A stretch of DNA of 64,000 bases from Verrucomicrobiota bacterium (GCA_023426435.1 JAFAAS010000197.1:35807-99806), one strand, 5' to 3'; counted from the first letter of the stretch, positions 44,070-53,990 are shown. Notes: a model not told the origin generated them from the sequence alone. Numbers and translations: made by a program.

Positions 44070-46292
44070 ATGAAACTCCGCCCCGCCGCCGCCGTGCTCA
44101 CCGCCGTTTCCGCCACGCTGCTTGTATCCGCAAAACCTGACGAAGCCGCCATCAAACAACAGGTCGCCGCGCTCCTCGCGGAGATGACAACCGACGAAAA
44201 GATCGGTCAACTCATCCAATACTCCGCCCCCGGCGAGGAAACCGGCCCCGCCACGCGCCGCAACCTCGAGGCCGAGGTCGCCGCCGGCCGCGTCGGCTCC
44301 ATCCTCAACGCCATCGGCCCCGCCCGCACGCGCGCCTACCAAAAAATCGCCGTCGAACAAACCCGCCTCAAAATCCCGCTGCTCTTCGGCTTCGACGTCA
44401 TCCACGGCTACCGCACCATCTTCCCCATCAACCTCGGCCACGCCGCCTCCTGGGATCTCGAAGCCATCGAAAAATCCGAGCGCATCGCCGCCATCGAAGC
44501 CTCCGCCGCCGGCCAGCATTGGACGTTCGCCCCGATGCTCGACATCTCCCGCGACCCGCGCTGGGGCCGCATCATGGAAAGCGCCGGCGAAGACACGTTT
44601 CTCACCAGCGCCATCGCGCGCGTCCGCGTCCGCGGCTTCCAAGGCGACGACCTCTCCCGCACCGACACCATCCTCGCCACCGCGAAACATTTTGTCGGAT
44701 ACGGCGCCGCCCAAGCCGGTCGCGATTATCACACGACCGACATCCCGGAAATCACCCTGCGCGACATCTACCTTCCGCCTTTCAAAGCCGCCCTCGAGGC
44801 CGGCGTCGCCACGTTCATGGTCGGCTTCAACGACCTCAACGGTGTCCCGGTCTCCGCCAACAAATTCATCGTCACCGACATCCTCCGCAACGAGTGGGGC
44901 TTCGACGGCTTCGTCGTCTCCGACTGGACTTCCATCCGCGAACTCCTGCCCCACGGCATCGCCGCCGACGAATCCGAAGCCGCCCAAATCGCCTTCAACG
45001 CCGGCGTCGACATGGACATGGAGAGCCGCATCTACGGCCCGCACCTGCCCGCACTCGTCGAATCCGGCGCCGTCTCCATGGAGCGCCTCGACCAAGCCGT
45101 CACCGCCATCCTCACCGCCAAAGCCCGCCTCGGCCTCTTCGAAGATCCCTACCGCTACTCCGACGAAGAACGCGAAAAACAATTCACGCTCCACCCCGAC
45201 CACCTCGCCCACGCCCGCGACCTCGCCCGCAAATCCGCCGTTCTTCTCAAAAACACCCGCGACGCCCTTCCGCTCCGCCGCGACGCCAAAATCGCCCTCG
45301 TCGGTCAACTCGCCGACACCCAACGCGACCTCATCGGCGAATGGCGCGGTCGCGGCCGCGAAGAAGAAGCCATTACCGTCCGCACCGCCCTCGAAGAAGC
45401 TTTCCCCGACCGCGTTACCTACGCCCTCGGCGCAAAATCCTCCGGCGACGATCGCTCCGGTTTCGCCGAAGCCGTCACTGCCGCCCAAAACTCCGACGTC
45501 GTCGTCGCCGTCCTCGGCGAAGGTTGGTTCATGAGCGGCGAAGCCGCTAGCCGCTCCGAAATCGACCTGCCCGGCGTCCAAGCCGAACTCCTCGCCGAGC
45601 TCCGCCAAACCGGAAAACCCATCGTCCTCGTCCTCTTCGCCGGCCGCCCGCTCGCCCTCGGCCAAGCCATCGAAAACACCGACGCCATCCTCCTCGCCTG
45701 GCTCCCGGGCACGATGGGCGGCCCCGCCGTCGTCGACCTGCTCACCGGCGCCTACAACCCGTCCGGCAAACTTCCCGTCACGTTTCCCCGCAGCATCGGA
45801 CAGGTCCCGATCTTCTATAATCACAAATCCACCGGCCGCCCCTTCGATCCCGCCAAAGGTCCCGACAAGTGGAAATCCCAATACCTCGACGTCCCCAACA
45901 CCCCCGAATTTCCCTTCGGCTTCGGTCTTTCCTACACAAAGTTCGATTACCTCGCGCCGAAAATTTCCACCGCGCGCCTCACGCCCGACGGCGAACAGCG
46001 CATCAGTATCACGATCTCAAATACCGGCCGCCGCGAGGGCGCCGAGATCGCCCAACTCTACATCCGCGACATCGCCGGCTCCGTCACGCGCCCCGTTCGC
46101 GAGTTGAAGGGCTTCCAGAAAGTCAGCCTCAAACCCGGCGAATCCCGCGAGATCACCTTCACGCTGAAACCGTCCGACCTCGCCTTCCACCACACCGACA
46201 TGCGCTTCGCCCCCGAGCCCGGCCGCTTCGAGGTCTTCGTCGGTCCCGACTCCACCGCCCCGAAAATCGGCGAATTCGACTACGCCGAATAA
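44070..46292 (+). CDS. bglX: secreted glycoside hydrolase family 3 beta-glucosidase
   Basis: Encodes 740 residues from ATG 44070, which opens a signal peptide (about 1-22, ending VSA). The TIM barrel shows KIGQLIQY, GFDVIHGYRTIFP, KHFVGYGAAQAGRDYHTTD and the nucleophile Asp285 in GFVVSDWTS. Then come the alpha/beta sandwich (VAVLGEGWFMSGEAASRSEIDLPG) and the C-terminal fibronectin-III-like domain. This is the BglX architecture of periplasmic oligosaccharide hydrolases. The exact sugar is inferred. Confidence 0.92.
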   Translation: MKLRPAAAVLTAVSATLLVSAKPDEAAIKQQVAALLAEMTTDEKIGQLIQYSAPGEETGPATRRNLEAEVAAGRVGSILNAIGPARTRAYQKIAVEQTRLKIPLLFGFDVIHGYRTIFPINLGHAASWDLEAIEKSERIAAIEASAAGQHWTFAPMLDISRDPRWGRIMESAGEDTFLTSAIARVRVRGFQGDDLSRTDTILATAKHFVGYGAAQAGRDYHTTDIPEITLRDIYLPPFKAALEAGVATFMVGFNDLNGVPVSANKFIVTDILRNEWGFDGFVVSDWTSIRELLPHGIAADESEAAQIAFNAGVDMDMESRIYGPHLPALVESGAVSMERLDQAVTAILTAKARLGLFEDPYRYSDEEREKQFTLHPDHLAHARDLARKSAVLLKNTRDALPLRRDAKIALVGQLADTQRDLIGEWRGRGREEEAITVRTALEEAFPDRVTYALGAKSSGDDRSGFAEAVTAAQNSDVVVAVLGEGWFMSGEAASRSEIDLPGVQAELLAELRQTGKPIVLVLFAGRPLALGQAIENTDAILLAWLPGTMGGPAVVDLLTGAYNPSGKLPVTFPRSIGQVPIFYNHKSTGRPFDPAKGPDKWKSQYLDVPNTPEFPFGFGLSYTKFDYLAPKISTARLTPDGEQRISITISNTGRREGAEIAQLYIRDIAGSVTRPVRELKGFQKVSLKPGESREITFTLKPSDLAFHHTDMRFAPEPGRFEVFVGPDSTAPKIGEFDYAE

Positions 46293-46318
46293 CTGCCCGC
46301 CGCCTCCACAGCGGGCAG
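46293..46318. terminator. possible bidirectional terminator between convergent genes
   Basis: CTGCCCGC and GCGGGCAG form a perfect 8-bp stem with a 10-base loop in the 43-bp gap between the GH3 gene and the TrpB-like gene. There is no T tract on either side, so it may act only as an mRNA end. Confidence 0.45.
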
Positions 46319-46335
46319 GAGGGTAGGAGAGAAGC

Positions 46336-47652
46336 TCAGGCTCCGCCGTCCCCATCGACGATCTTGCCGCCGAGATACGCCTCATACGCCCCCAAATCCA
46401 ACAACCCGTTCCCGCTCAGATTAAACACGATCACGCGCTTCCTTCCTTCTTCCCGACACTTCACCGCCTCATCCACCACCGCCGCGATCGCATGCGACGA
46501 CTCCGGCGCCGGCACCAAACCTTCGCTGCGCGCAAACAACACGCCCGCCTCAAACACTTTCGTCTGCGGCACCGCCACCGCCTCGATCAAACCGAGCTTC
46601 CGACAGTGGCTCACCATCGGCGCCATGCCGTGATACCGCAGCCCGCCCGCATGAATGCTCGGCGGCATGAAATCATGCCCGAGCGTATGCATCATCATCA
46701 GCGGCGTCATCTGCGCCATGTCGCCGAAATCATACTTCAGCTCGCCTTTCGTCAGCGACGGACACGACGCCGGCTCCACCGCCACGATCCGCGTCTTCTT
46801 CCCGTCCTTCAATTTCCCGCGCACAAACGGAAACGCGATCCCCGCAAAATTGCTCCCCCCGCCCGCGCACCCAACCACCACATCCGGCTCCTCGCCGGCG
46901 AGCGCCATCTGCTTGATCGTTTCTTCCCCGATCACCGTCTGGTGTAAACACACGTGATTCAACACGCTCCCGAGCGCGTATTTGGTTCCTGGATGCGTCA
47001 CCGTGTCCTCGATCGCTTCGCTGATCGCCAGGCCGAGGCTGCCGTTGCTGTCCGGCGTCTCCCGCAACACCTTCCGCCCAAATTCCGTCTGCTCGCTCGG
47101 GCTCGCGAACACATTCGCCCCATACGTCTGCATCAGCAGTTTCCGATACGGCTTCTGCCCGAAACTCACCTTCACCATGTAAACCGTGCATTCGAGCCCG
47201 AACACCCGGCACGCCATCGCCACCGACGAACCCCATTGCCCCGCGCCCGTCTCCGTCGCCAGCCGCTTCGTCCCCGCCACTTTGTTGTAATACGCCTGCG
47301 GAATCGCCGTATTCGGTTTGTGACTACCCGCCGGGCTCACGCCTTCGTATTTGTAATAAATGTGAGCCGGCGTCTGCAGCGCCTTCTCCAATCGCACCGC
47401 GCGCAGCAGCGGAGTAGGGCGGTAGAGCGCATAAACCTGCCGCACTTCCTCCGGGATCTCCACCTCCCGCTCGGGCGTCATTTCCTGCGCGATTAAATTC
47501 TCCGGAAAAATCGCCGCAAAATCCTCCGGCTTCGCCGGCTGCTTCGTGCCGGGATGCAGCGGCGGCGGCAACGGCTCCGGAAAATCCGCCAGCAGGTTAT
47601 ACCAATGCGTCGGCATCTCGCCGGCGCGCAGCAGGAATTGAACGTCAGTCAT
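46336..47652 (-). CDS. trpB: tryptophan synthase beta-like protein, TrpB2 type
   Basis: Encodes 438 residues, longer than standard TrpB (about 395). The N-terminal extension ([20 protein letters not shown]) and the [18 protein letters not shown] site, with the PLP Lys, mark the TrpB2 group. Later GGGSNF holds the phosphate of PLP, and SGNGLLDL is near the C-terminus. TrpB2 enzymes make tryptophan from indole and serine, and often occur without a trpA neighbour, as here. Whether it is the main tryptophan synthase is unknown. Confidence 0.9.
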   Translation of the reverse strand: MTDVQFLLRAGEMPTHWYNLLADFPEPLPPPLHPGTKQPAKPEDFAAIFPENLIAQEMTPEREVEIPEEVRQVYALYRPTPLLRAVRLEKALQTPAHIYYKYEGVSPAGSHKPNTAIPQAYYNKVAGTKRLATETGAGQWGSSVAMACRVFGLECTVYMVKVSFGQKPYRKLLMQTYGANVFASPSEQTEFGRKVLRETPDSNGSLGLAISEAIEDTVTHPGTKYALGSVLNHVCLHQTVIGEETIKQMALAGEEPDVVVGCAGGGSNFAGIAFPFVRGKLKDGKKTRIVAVEPASCPSLTKGELKYDFGDMAQMTPLMMMHTLGHDFMPPSIHAGGLRYHGMAPMVSHCRKLGLIEAVAVPQTKVFEAGVLFARSEGLVPAPESSHAIAAVVDEAVKCREEGRKRVIVFNLSGNGLLDLGAYEAYLGGKIVDGDGGA

Positions 47653-47895
47653 GATCGCGCGGTGGAGTGGGGTAGTGCCCGCTCACCTACGCCCGTCGCC
47701 TCTCTTCGTCACGCGTAAATCCCGCTTTCGCCAAATCTCACGCGCCTCTCCGCAAAAACCGCGCAATCTCCGCGCCCCCCGCACCGCCAGCCTTCGGCGA
47801 CCACTCCGACCGGCGATTGAGCCGTTTCCTTGCCCTACGCACTTTTTCGCCGCTTCGCCTCCGACTCGCACAAACACTGCTTCCCCGCAGACTCC

Positions 47896-49020
47896 ATGCT
47901 TCCGAGTCTCCTTTCCAAGAAGCGCCAGCGCCCGGCCGCCGCCTCGCCGGCACTCGACTCCATCGCACCGCCCCCGCCTTCGCCCGCCCGCGAGCCCGCT
48001 CCCGCGCAACTCACCAAAATCGCCCAGGCTTCCGTCGACCTCGCCGCGCTCGGCCCGCAACTCGCCACCCTCGCCGCCCAAATGGCAACCATGGCCCAGG
48101 ATCAGGCGAGCCGCGCGGCCAACGCCGCCGTCGCCATGGACGCCCTCGCGCGCGAACTCGAGTCCGCCGTCGCCGAGCTCCGCGCTTCGTCCTCCCAAAT
48201 GCACGACGCCCTCAAAACCGTCGAACGCATCGCCGACCACACCCGGCTCCTCTCCGTCAACGCCAGCATCGAAGCCGCCCGCGCCGGCGAAGCCGGACGC
48301 GCGTTTTCCGTCGTGGTCGACGAGGTCAAACGCCTCGCCGACTCCTCCGGCCAAAGCACCCACCTCATCGAGGAACGCATCAACGACATCGCCTCCCACG
48401 TCGCCCGCGTCTCCGCCGTCGCCACCGATTCTGCCAACGCTCCCGACGCCTCCGCCGCCTGCACCGTCTCCGCCGTCCACCACGAGGTCCGCAGCATCGC
48501 CGGCACCGCCGAACAACAACTCGGCAGCGCCCAATCCGTCCACCGCCTCGGCGATTCCATCAAATCGCTGACCGAATCGCTTCTCCTCACCGTCGGACGC
48601 TTCCGCTTCGACGCCCACACGCGCGCCCAATCCGCCGTCGAAACGCTTCTCCCCGTGCTCGTCGCCGCCATCGGCAGCCGCACCCGCCTCGAACGCGCCG
48701 TCGAATCCTGGCTGCCCGCCCACCCGTATTTCGAACTTGGATACCTCACCGACTCCGCCGGCCGGCAGATCGTCGACAACCTTCATTTCCGCAACGGCGA
48801 CGTCGTCCACGACCGCTCCGGCTTCGGTCGCGACTGGTCCGACCGCCCCTGGTATCGCGAAGCGCTCCAACACCGCAGCATCGCCTCCACCGACATCTAT
48901 CGTTCCAGCGCCACCGGCGACTTCTGCTTCACCATCGCCGCCGCCCTCCACGACTCCTCCGGCACCCTCGTCGGCATCTTCGCCGCGGACGTGAACTTCC
49001 AGCGTCTGGTATCAAGGTAA
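47896..49020 (+). CDS. soluble methyl-accepting chemotaxis-like protein with C-terminal Cache/PDC-like domain
   Basis: Encodes 374 residues from ATG 47896 (an upstream start would add 22). No membrane segment is visible. Residues about 40-230 are an alpha-helical signalling domain with the hairpin tip region RLLSVNASIEAARAGEAGRAF. The C-terminus (about 265-374) looks like a PDC/Cache-type sensor (FELGYLTDSAGRQIVDN, FGRDWSDRPWYREA, FAADVNFQRL). Cache domains are normally outside the membrane and before the signalling part, so a cytoplasmic C-terminal one is odd. It may sense an intracellular ligand. No other chemotaxis genes are near. Confidence 0.8.
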   Translation: MLPSLLSKKRQRPAAASPALDSIAPPPPSPAREPAPAQLTKIAQASVDLAALGPQLATLAAQMATMAQDQASRAANAAVAMDALARELESAVAELRASSSQMHDALKTVERIADHTRLLSVNASIEAARAGEAGRAFSVVVDEVKRLADSSGQSTHLIEERINDIASHVARVSAVATDSANAPDASAACTVSAVHHEVRSIAGTAEQQLGSAQSVHRLGDSIKSLTESLLLTVGRFRFDAHTRAQSAVETLLPVLVAAIGSRTRLERAVESWLPAHPYFELGYLTDSAGRQIVDNLHFRNGDVVHDRSGFGRDWSDRPWYREALQHRSIASTDIYRSSATGDFCFTIAAALHDSSGTLVGIFAADVNFQRLVSR

Positions 49021-49083
49021 TCCGCCCTCTCCGGCGCGCACTTGTCTCTGGCGCCCGCGCCGCGGTTTCGCTGCACTTGCGCC

Positions 49084-49494
49084 ATGTCCGATTCGCTCTG
49101 GCTCCTCGGCATCCGCCTGGCCGGCGTATTCCACTTCATCACCTTGGTCGCCGCTTGGTTCACCCCGGTCCCGCCGAACTGGGACCAAAACCTCGCCCGG
49201 CTTCCTCTCGTGCATCGCCGTTTCGCCGTCGCCCAGAACTTCTTCATCGGCGCCGTCATCGCGTTCTTCGGAGTCGTATGCCTCGCCTTCGCTCCCATCT
49301 TAATCGAAGGCAGCACCGCTTCACGTCTGCTCTGCGCCGCAATCGCATTGTGGTGGGGCGGACGGCTCGTCGTCCTTCCCTGGCTTCGCGTCTGGCCCGA
49401 GCTTCATCGCCCTTTCTGGCGTTTCGGCTTCGCTCTGCTGCACGCCGAATGCGCCATCTACGCGATCGCCTTCAGCATCCTCGCCCTCCGCTAA
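49084..49494 (+). CDS. small conserved membrane protein
   Basis: Encodes 136 residues from ATG 49084, with four predicted membrane helices (about 5-25, 48-72, 80-100, 112-132). I do not recognise the family. Marks such as WLLGIRLAGVFHFI and FFIGAVIAFFGVV are consistent with a compact integral membrane protein. It ends convergently with the sugar dehydrogenase gene, overlapping by 4 bp. Confidence 0.65.
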   Translation: MSDSLWLLGIRLAGVFHFITLVAAWFTPVPPNWDQNLARLPLVHRRFAVAQNFFIGAVIAFFGVVCLAFAPILIEGSTASRLLCAAIALWWGGRLVVLPWLRVWPELHRPFWRFGFALLHAECAIYAIAFSILALR

Positions 49495-50933
49495 TCCGCC
49501 GGCACCATCCGCACAATCATCCCCAGTTTCCCAATCCGCTCGATCGCCAGATAAATCATCCCATCCGGCCCCGTCTTGATATCTCGGATACGCCCGAGCC
49601 GTTTGAACACTTCCTCGTAGTGCACCACCCGCGTGCCTTCGACCACCACGCGCAAGAACTTCTGCTGCGCCAGCGAACCCACGAACAACTGCCCCTTCCA
49701 TCGCGGAAATTTATCCCCGCGATAAAACTCGATCTGGCTCGCCGCGATCGACGGCGTCCAGTCGATCACCGGATTCTCCATTCCTTCCGCCTCCTTCTTC
49801 TCCGACACCGGCGTCCCGTTGTAATTCATCCCGCGCGTCGCCACCGGCCATCCATAATTCTTCCCGCGCTCGATCCGGTTTAATTCATCGCCGCCCCGCG
49901 GCCCGTGCTCCGTTTCCCACAGCTCGCCCGCTTCGTTGACCGCGAGTCCCTGCGGATTCCGCACGCCATACGCCCAAATCGATCCAAACTTTCCCGGCTG
50001 CCCCGCAAAGGGATTATCCGCCGGCACGCTGCCATCATGATACACGCGATGGATCTTCCCGTTCGGCACCGACAAATCCTGCGCCGCCCCCGTCGTGAAC
50101 TCCTCCATCCCGCGCTCGCCCACGCTGATGAACAAATGCTCACCGTGAAACGCCAGCCGCCCGCCAAACAACACGCTGCTCTGCTGATACTCGCCCGGCG
50201 GAATCGCGAACACGTTCTCCTGCTCCACCAACGCCCCGTCCCGCAATCGCCCGCGAATCACCTTCGTCATCGCCGTCTCGTTCGGCCCGTGATCGCTGAA
50301 CGACAAATAAATCCATCCGTTCTCCGCATAATTCGGATGCGCCACCACCGACATCAGCCCCGCCTCATCGCGCACCAGAATCGTCTCCGGCAATCCGCGC
50401 ACGGGCTCGTCTTTCAACGTCCCATCTTCGATCACGCGCAGCCGCCCCACGCGCTCCGTCACCAGCATTCGCCCGTCCGGCAGAAACGTCAGCGACCACG
50501 GCACATCGAATCCTTCCGCCACCACTTCCAACCGAAACGCATGCTCCTCGCTCTGCAGCACCCCTCGCGGCAACACCGCCTCCTCCTCCGGCTGCGGATC
50601 GACCTGCCGCGTCGCCACTTCCCGGATATACGCCACCAGCGCCAACACTTCCGCATCCTGAATCGCACCGCGAAATCCCGGCATCCCTTCGCGCGGATAC
50701 CCATCCAAAATGCTGCGCGCCAATTGCTCGTCATCCGCCCCGTGTTCCCACTTCGCATCGATCAGGCTCCCCGCCTTTCCGCCCGCGAGATCTTCCCCAT
50801 GACACCCGCTGCAAAACTCCGCATACACCGCGCCCACGTCCCGCGTGCCCTCCACCGCCTTCGCCGCGCATAGCTCCGCCACGCTCAACCCGCTCGCCAC
50901 GCACATCATCACGCTTCGAAAAAACCATCTCAT
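49491..50933 (-). CDS. cytochrome c-PQQ sugar dehydrogenase fusion
   Basis: Encodes 480 residues: a signal peptide (about 1-24), a cytochrome c domain with CSGCH near residue 41 and Met in EGMPGF, then a six-bladed propeller of the glucose/sorbosone dehydrogenase family (VPWSLTFLPDGRMLVTERVGRL, VVAHPNY, GVRNPQGLAV, ETEHGPRGGDELN). Soluble PQQ glucose dehydrogenases have this fold. Fusion to cytochrome c suggests direct electron delivery to a periplasmic chain. The sugar and the true cofactor are inferred. Confidence 0.88.
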   Translation of the reverse strand: MRWFFRSVMMCVASGLSVAELCAAKAVEGTRDVGAVYAEFCSGCHGEDLAGGKAGSLIDAKWEHGADDEQLARSILDGYPREGMPGFRGAIQDAEVLALVAYIREVATRQVDPQPEEEAVLPRGVLQSEEHAFRLEVVAEGFDVPWSLTFLPDGRMLVTERVGRLRVIEDGTLKDEPVRGLPETILVRDEAGLMSVVAHPNYAENGWIYLSFSDHGPNETAMTKVIRGRLRDGALVEQENVFAIPPGEYQQSSVLFGGRLAFHGEHLFISVGERGMEEFTTGAAQDLSVPNGKIHRVYHDGSVPADNPFAGQPGKFGSIWAYGVRNPQGLAVNEAGELWETEHGPRGGDELNRIERGKNYGWPVATRGMNYNGTPVSEKKEAEGMENPVIDWTPSIAASQIEFYRGDKFPRWKGQLFVGSLAQQKFLRVVVEGTRVVHYEEVFKRLGRIRDIKTGPDGMIYLAIERIGKLGMIVRMVPAD

Positions 50934-51037
50934 GTTTTAATCCCTCCCGGGCGGCGCAACCGACCGGAGCTCCGCCCCCGCGTTCCTCGCTCCGGCTCGC
51001 CATTGACGCACCTCCGACCTCCCCGAAACACTCTCTC

Positions 51038-51499
51038 ATGCCTTCGCGTCCCATCCCCGGCTCCTCCGGCGACGTCCTCACCTGCCTCCCTTCGCCCTAC
51101 GAAGCGCATCGCGCCACCGGCTTGCTCTACCTCCCGCGCTTCCTCGCCAAATGCCGCTACGTGAAGGAGCACGGCTCGCTCCCCCCGAGCTACGCGAAAA
51201 ACTACAAACGCGGCATCGACCGCTTCCTCTGCCTCCACCTCGGCATCGATCCCAACGCCGTCGAAAAGATCGTCCACGAATCCAGCACCGACGCCGAGAT
51301 CGACGAGAAGCTCAAATCCCTCTTCCCCGCCGATGTGCGCGCCGCCAAATGGAACCGCGAGCTCGTCCAAAAGGGCATGACCGACGCCGGCCGTGACTTC
51401 CTTCGCAAAGCGCTCATCGCCATGGGCTGCGAAGACCGCGCCAACGAAATCATCAGCGTCCCCGACCTCATCGATTTCGACGAAGGCCGCATCGAATAA
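51038..51499 (+). CDS. DUF5069 protein
   Basis: Encodes 153 residues with LYLPRFLAKCRYVKEHGSLP, AKNYKRGIDRFLCLHLGID and VPDLIDFDEGRI, which fit the DUF5069 family common in Verrucomicrobiota. It is small, soluble and has no assigned function. It is divergent from the dehydrogenase gene, with a 104-bp spacer. Confidence 0.75.
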   Translation: MPSRPIPGSSGDVLTCLPSPYEAHRATGLLYLPRFLAKCRYVKEHGSLPPSYAKNYKRGIDRFLCLHLGIDPNAVEKIVHESSTDAEIDEKLKSLFPADVRAAKWNRELVQKGMTDAGRDFLRKALIAMGCEDRANEIISVPDLIDFDEGRIE

Positions 51500-51588
51500 C
51501 GCGACACCCGCCCCGCATTTGAAAACCTCGCGGCTTTCGACACTCTCTCCGTGACCTTCGCGGTCGCTGTGATTCAATCCTCCGTTCC

Positions 51589-51909
51589 ATGGTCAAAGGA
51601 CAGAAAGTCGTCTGCATTAACGACACGTTCACGCCCGTCATCCTGGCGCTCTACAAACAGCTGCCGGTCAAAGGCGATGTCTACACCATCCGCGAGGTCT
51701 TCCTCGGCCGCGAAAAAATCGTGCGCGGCGGCGACTCCGCCACCGTCGGCCTCCTCCTCGAAGAACTGAAAAATCCGCCCGACCCGTTCCATCAGGGCAA
51801 ACAAGAGCTCGGTTTCTCTTCGGAACGTTTCGCCCCGCTCGAAGAGCTCCCCGCCGAAGAAGCCGAACAGGAAGAAGTCGCCCACGTCGGTGCCTGGGCC
51901 CCCGCCTGA
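51589..51909 (+). CDS. conserved hypothetical protein, SH3-like
   Basis: Encodes 106 residues beginning MVKGQKVVCINDTFTP, followed by LPVKGDVYTIREVFLG and ELGFSSERFAPLEEL. The short beta-strands suggest an SH3-like barrel with an acidic tail. No function is known to me. It follows the DUF5069 gene by 89 bp in the same direction. Confidence 0.65.
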   Translation: MVKGQKVVCINDTFTPVILALYKQLPVKGDVYTIREVFLGREKIVRGGDSATVGLLLEELKNPPDPFHQGKQELGFSSERFAPLEELPAEEAEQEEVAHVGAWAPA

Positions 51910-52011
51910 TCAGGTAGCCGAGGTGTCCCCAACCGAGCCGTTACCCCGCCCGGCTCCCCGCGCCCGCCACGCGCACCTTCGTTCCCGCTTCCTGCGTCAA
52001 ACCCCACCACC

Positions 52012-52785
52012 ATGCCCCACCGCGTCCTCGCCCTCGCGTTTCTCATCCTCGCCGCGTTTCTCCCCGCCAGCCTCATGACCGCCGCCCCCGCCGACACCCG
52101 CGTCTTCGAACTCCGCACCTACACCTCGCCCCCGGGCAAACTGCCCAACCTGCTCGCCCGCTTCCGCGACCACACGTGCGCGCTCTTCGAAAAACACGGC
52201 ATGACCAACATTGCCTACTGGACGCCCGCCGACGAAAAAGACGGCTCCTCCGACAAGATCATTTATCTCCTCGCTCACTCCAGCCGCGAAGCCGCCAAAG
52301 CCTCCTGGGCCGCCTTCCTCGCCGATCCCGTCTGGCATGCCGCGCGCGACGCCAGCGAGGCCAACGGCAAAATCGTCGCCAAGGTCGAATCGATCTTCCT
52401 CACCGCCACCGATTACTCGCCCGCCATCGCCTCGAGCACCACCGCGCAGCCTCGCGTCTTCGAACTGCGCACCTACACCACGCCCGACAACAAACTCGCC
52501 GCACTTGACGCCCGCTTCGGCGGCGGCGAAACCGACCTCTTCAAAAAAGCCGGTATGCAGGAATTCGGCTACTTCCATCCCCTCGACGCCGACAAAGGCG
52601 CCGCCAACACCCTGATCTACATCATGGCGCACGAGTCCCGCGAAGCCGCCGCCAAATCCTGGCAATCCTTCCGCACCGACCCCGAGTGGGTGAAGATGAA
52701 AGCCGACACCGAAGTCGACGGCCCGCTCGCTTCGAAAGTCGTCTCCGTCTTCCTCCTCCCCACCGACTTCTCCGCCACGAAATAG
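52012..52785 (+). CDS. secreted double NIPSNAP-domain protein
   Basis: Encodes 257 residues with a signal peptide (about 1-24) and two tandem ferredoxin-like NIPSNAP domains. Each begins VFELRTYT and contains a HxSREAA motif (HSSREAAKASW and HESREAAAKSW). The two halves are clear internal duplicates. NIPSNAP proteins are widespread but functionally poorly defined; a periplasmic role is inferred from the signal peptide. Confidence 0.88.
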   Translation: MPHRVLALAFLILAAFLPASLMTAAPADTRVFELRTYTSPPGKLPNLLARFRDHTCALFEKHGMTNIAYWTPADEKDGSSDKIIYLLAHSSREAAKASWAAFLADPVWHAARDASEANGKIVAKVESIFLTATDYSPAIASSTTAQPRVFELRTYTTPDNKLAALDARFGGGETDLFKKAGMQEFGYFHPLDADKGAANTLIYIMAHESREAAAKSWQSFRTDPEWVKMKADTEVDGPLASKVVSVFLLPTDFSATK

Positions 52786-52825
52786 TTTCGAATGTAGGGC
52801 GGGGGTCTCCCGACCCCGCCGCTTC

Positions 52826-53893
52826 CTACCGCACCAACTCCACCCGCAACGGCGGCCGCCCAATCTGCCGCCGAATCGACTCCAGATTCTCGCGCACCAG
52901 CGCCCCCATCGACTCGCACTTCAAATAGCTGTCGCGCCCGAAGTGCTCCGCCAAACTCGCGCGCAGCTCGAACACCTTCCCCATCGGCGCAATCGGATCC
53001 CGCGCCATCTCCTCGAGCAGATAAATCAGCCGGTCCGCAATGATCCCCGCCCGCTGCAACATCAGCGCGTGCTCCTCCCGCTGATACTGCCACGCCGTCT
53101 CCGGATTGAGATGGCTGATGCAAAACTGCGCCAGCGGCGCGTTGTCCAAAAAGAACTGCGGCAGATAAAAATTCTTCCGCCCGCTGTAAGACTGCTGGTC
53201 GAAATCCATCGCGCGAATCCGCAGCTGCGCCTCCTCGAAATCCGGCGTCATCACCGCCACGAAATTATACGAGCGCATATCCCCCAACAGCCGCACGAAG
53301 CAGCGCTCGTTGAACTTCACCAGCTCCTTCGCGATCCGGATCGGTTTCACCTGCCCCGAATTCAGATGATTCGCGATGAACATGTCCCCCGGCACCCCCA
53401 CGATGTGCTCCTCGATCAAGGTGTTTGCCGACGTGAAATAGTTCAGCCGGTTCGGCGATAACAAATGCTCCAACTCCAACCCATACACGCGTGAAGCATC
53501 CGCCTTCTTCACGTAAAAATAGTCCTGGTTGTCGTTAAACGCATTCACGATCCGGATACGAAACGGCTTCGAATTCCCGAACCCGCAGAAGTCCACCCGA
53601 TCGACATAGAGGTGCTGCATCACCGACAAATCGCCGTCCACCCGCAGCAGCGCATAGATCCGCTTCAGCCCTTCATAGAGCTCCGTCATTTCCTCCACGT
53701 GATAAATCACGCTGTCCCACAGCGTCGGCTTTCCACGCGCGTCGTTGATCGGCACCGCCTCGATAAATCCCAGCAGCCGCTCGTAACTCACCGGCAACTC
53801 CCGCTCCCGCCGATACCGCCGCAAATACCCGCGCAACCCGCTCCGCACCGGATAACTCGGCTTCTTCGGCGAGGGCGGATGATGAATCTGCAT
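52826..53893 (-). CDS. conserved protein of unknown function with kinase-like motifs
   Basis: Encodes 355 residues from ATG 53893. No family is recognised with certainty. Several motifs are arranged as in protein-kinase-like folds: YFYVKK (Lys129/130, possible ATP-anchoring Lys), IEEHIVGVPG (160-169, possible hinge), LGDMRSYN (Asp205 and Asn210, spaced like the catalytic loop HRDxxxxN), and AMDFDQ (Asp230, DFG-like). The N-terminal 80 residues are basic. No signal peptide or membrane helix is visible. Inference only. It is convergent with the NIPSNAP gene. Confidence 0.6.
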   Translation of the reverse strand: MQIHHPPSPKKPSYPVRSGLRGYLRRYRRERELPVSYERLLGFIEAVPINDARGKPTLWDSVIYHVEEMTELYEGLKRIYALLRVDGDLSVMQHLYVDRVDFCGFGNSKPFRIRIVNAFNDNQDYFYVKKADASRVYGLELEHLLSPNRLNYFTSANTLIEEHIVGVPGDMFIANHLNSGQVKPIRIAKELVKFNERCFVRLLGDMRSYNFVAVMTPDFEEAQLRIRAMDFDQQSYSGRKNFYLPQFFLDNAPLAQFCISHLNPETAWQYQREEHALMLQRAGIIADRLIYLLEEMARDPIAPMGKVFELRASLAEHFGRDSYLKCESMGALVRENLESIRRQIGRPPLRVELVR

Positions 53894-53967
53894 CGTCTCC
53901 ACGCGAAAAAGCCTACTCACCACCACCGTCTGCGCGAGTCCACTTTCGCTTCTCCCCTCTCAATCGA

Positions 53968-53990
53968 GCTCGTGCTCGTGCTCGTGCTCG
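53968..53990. repeat. GCTCGT hexamer repeat
   Basis: Nearly four units of GCTCGT lie in the 160-bp gap between two minus-strand genes. GAGCACGAGC at 54016-54025 is complementary to the repeat and could pair with it to form a hairpin. Confidence 0.7.
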
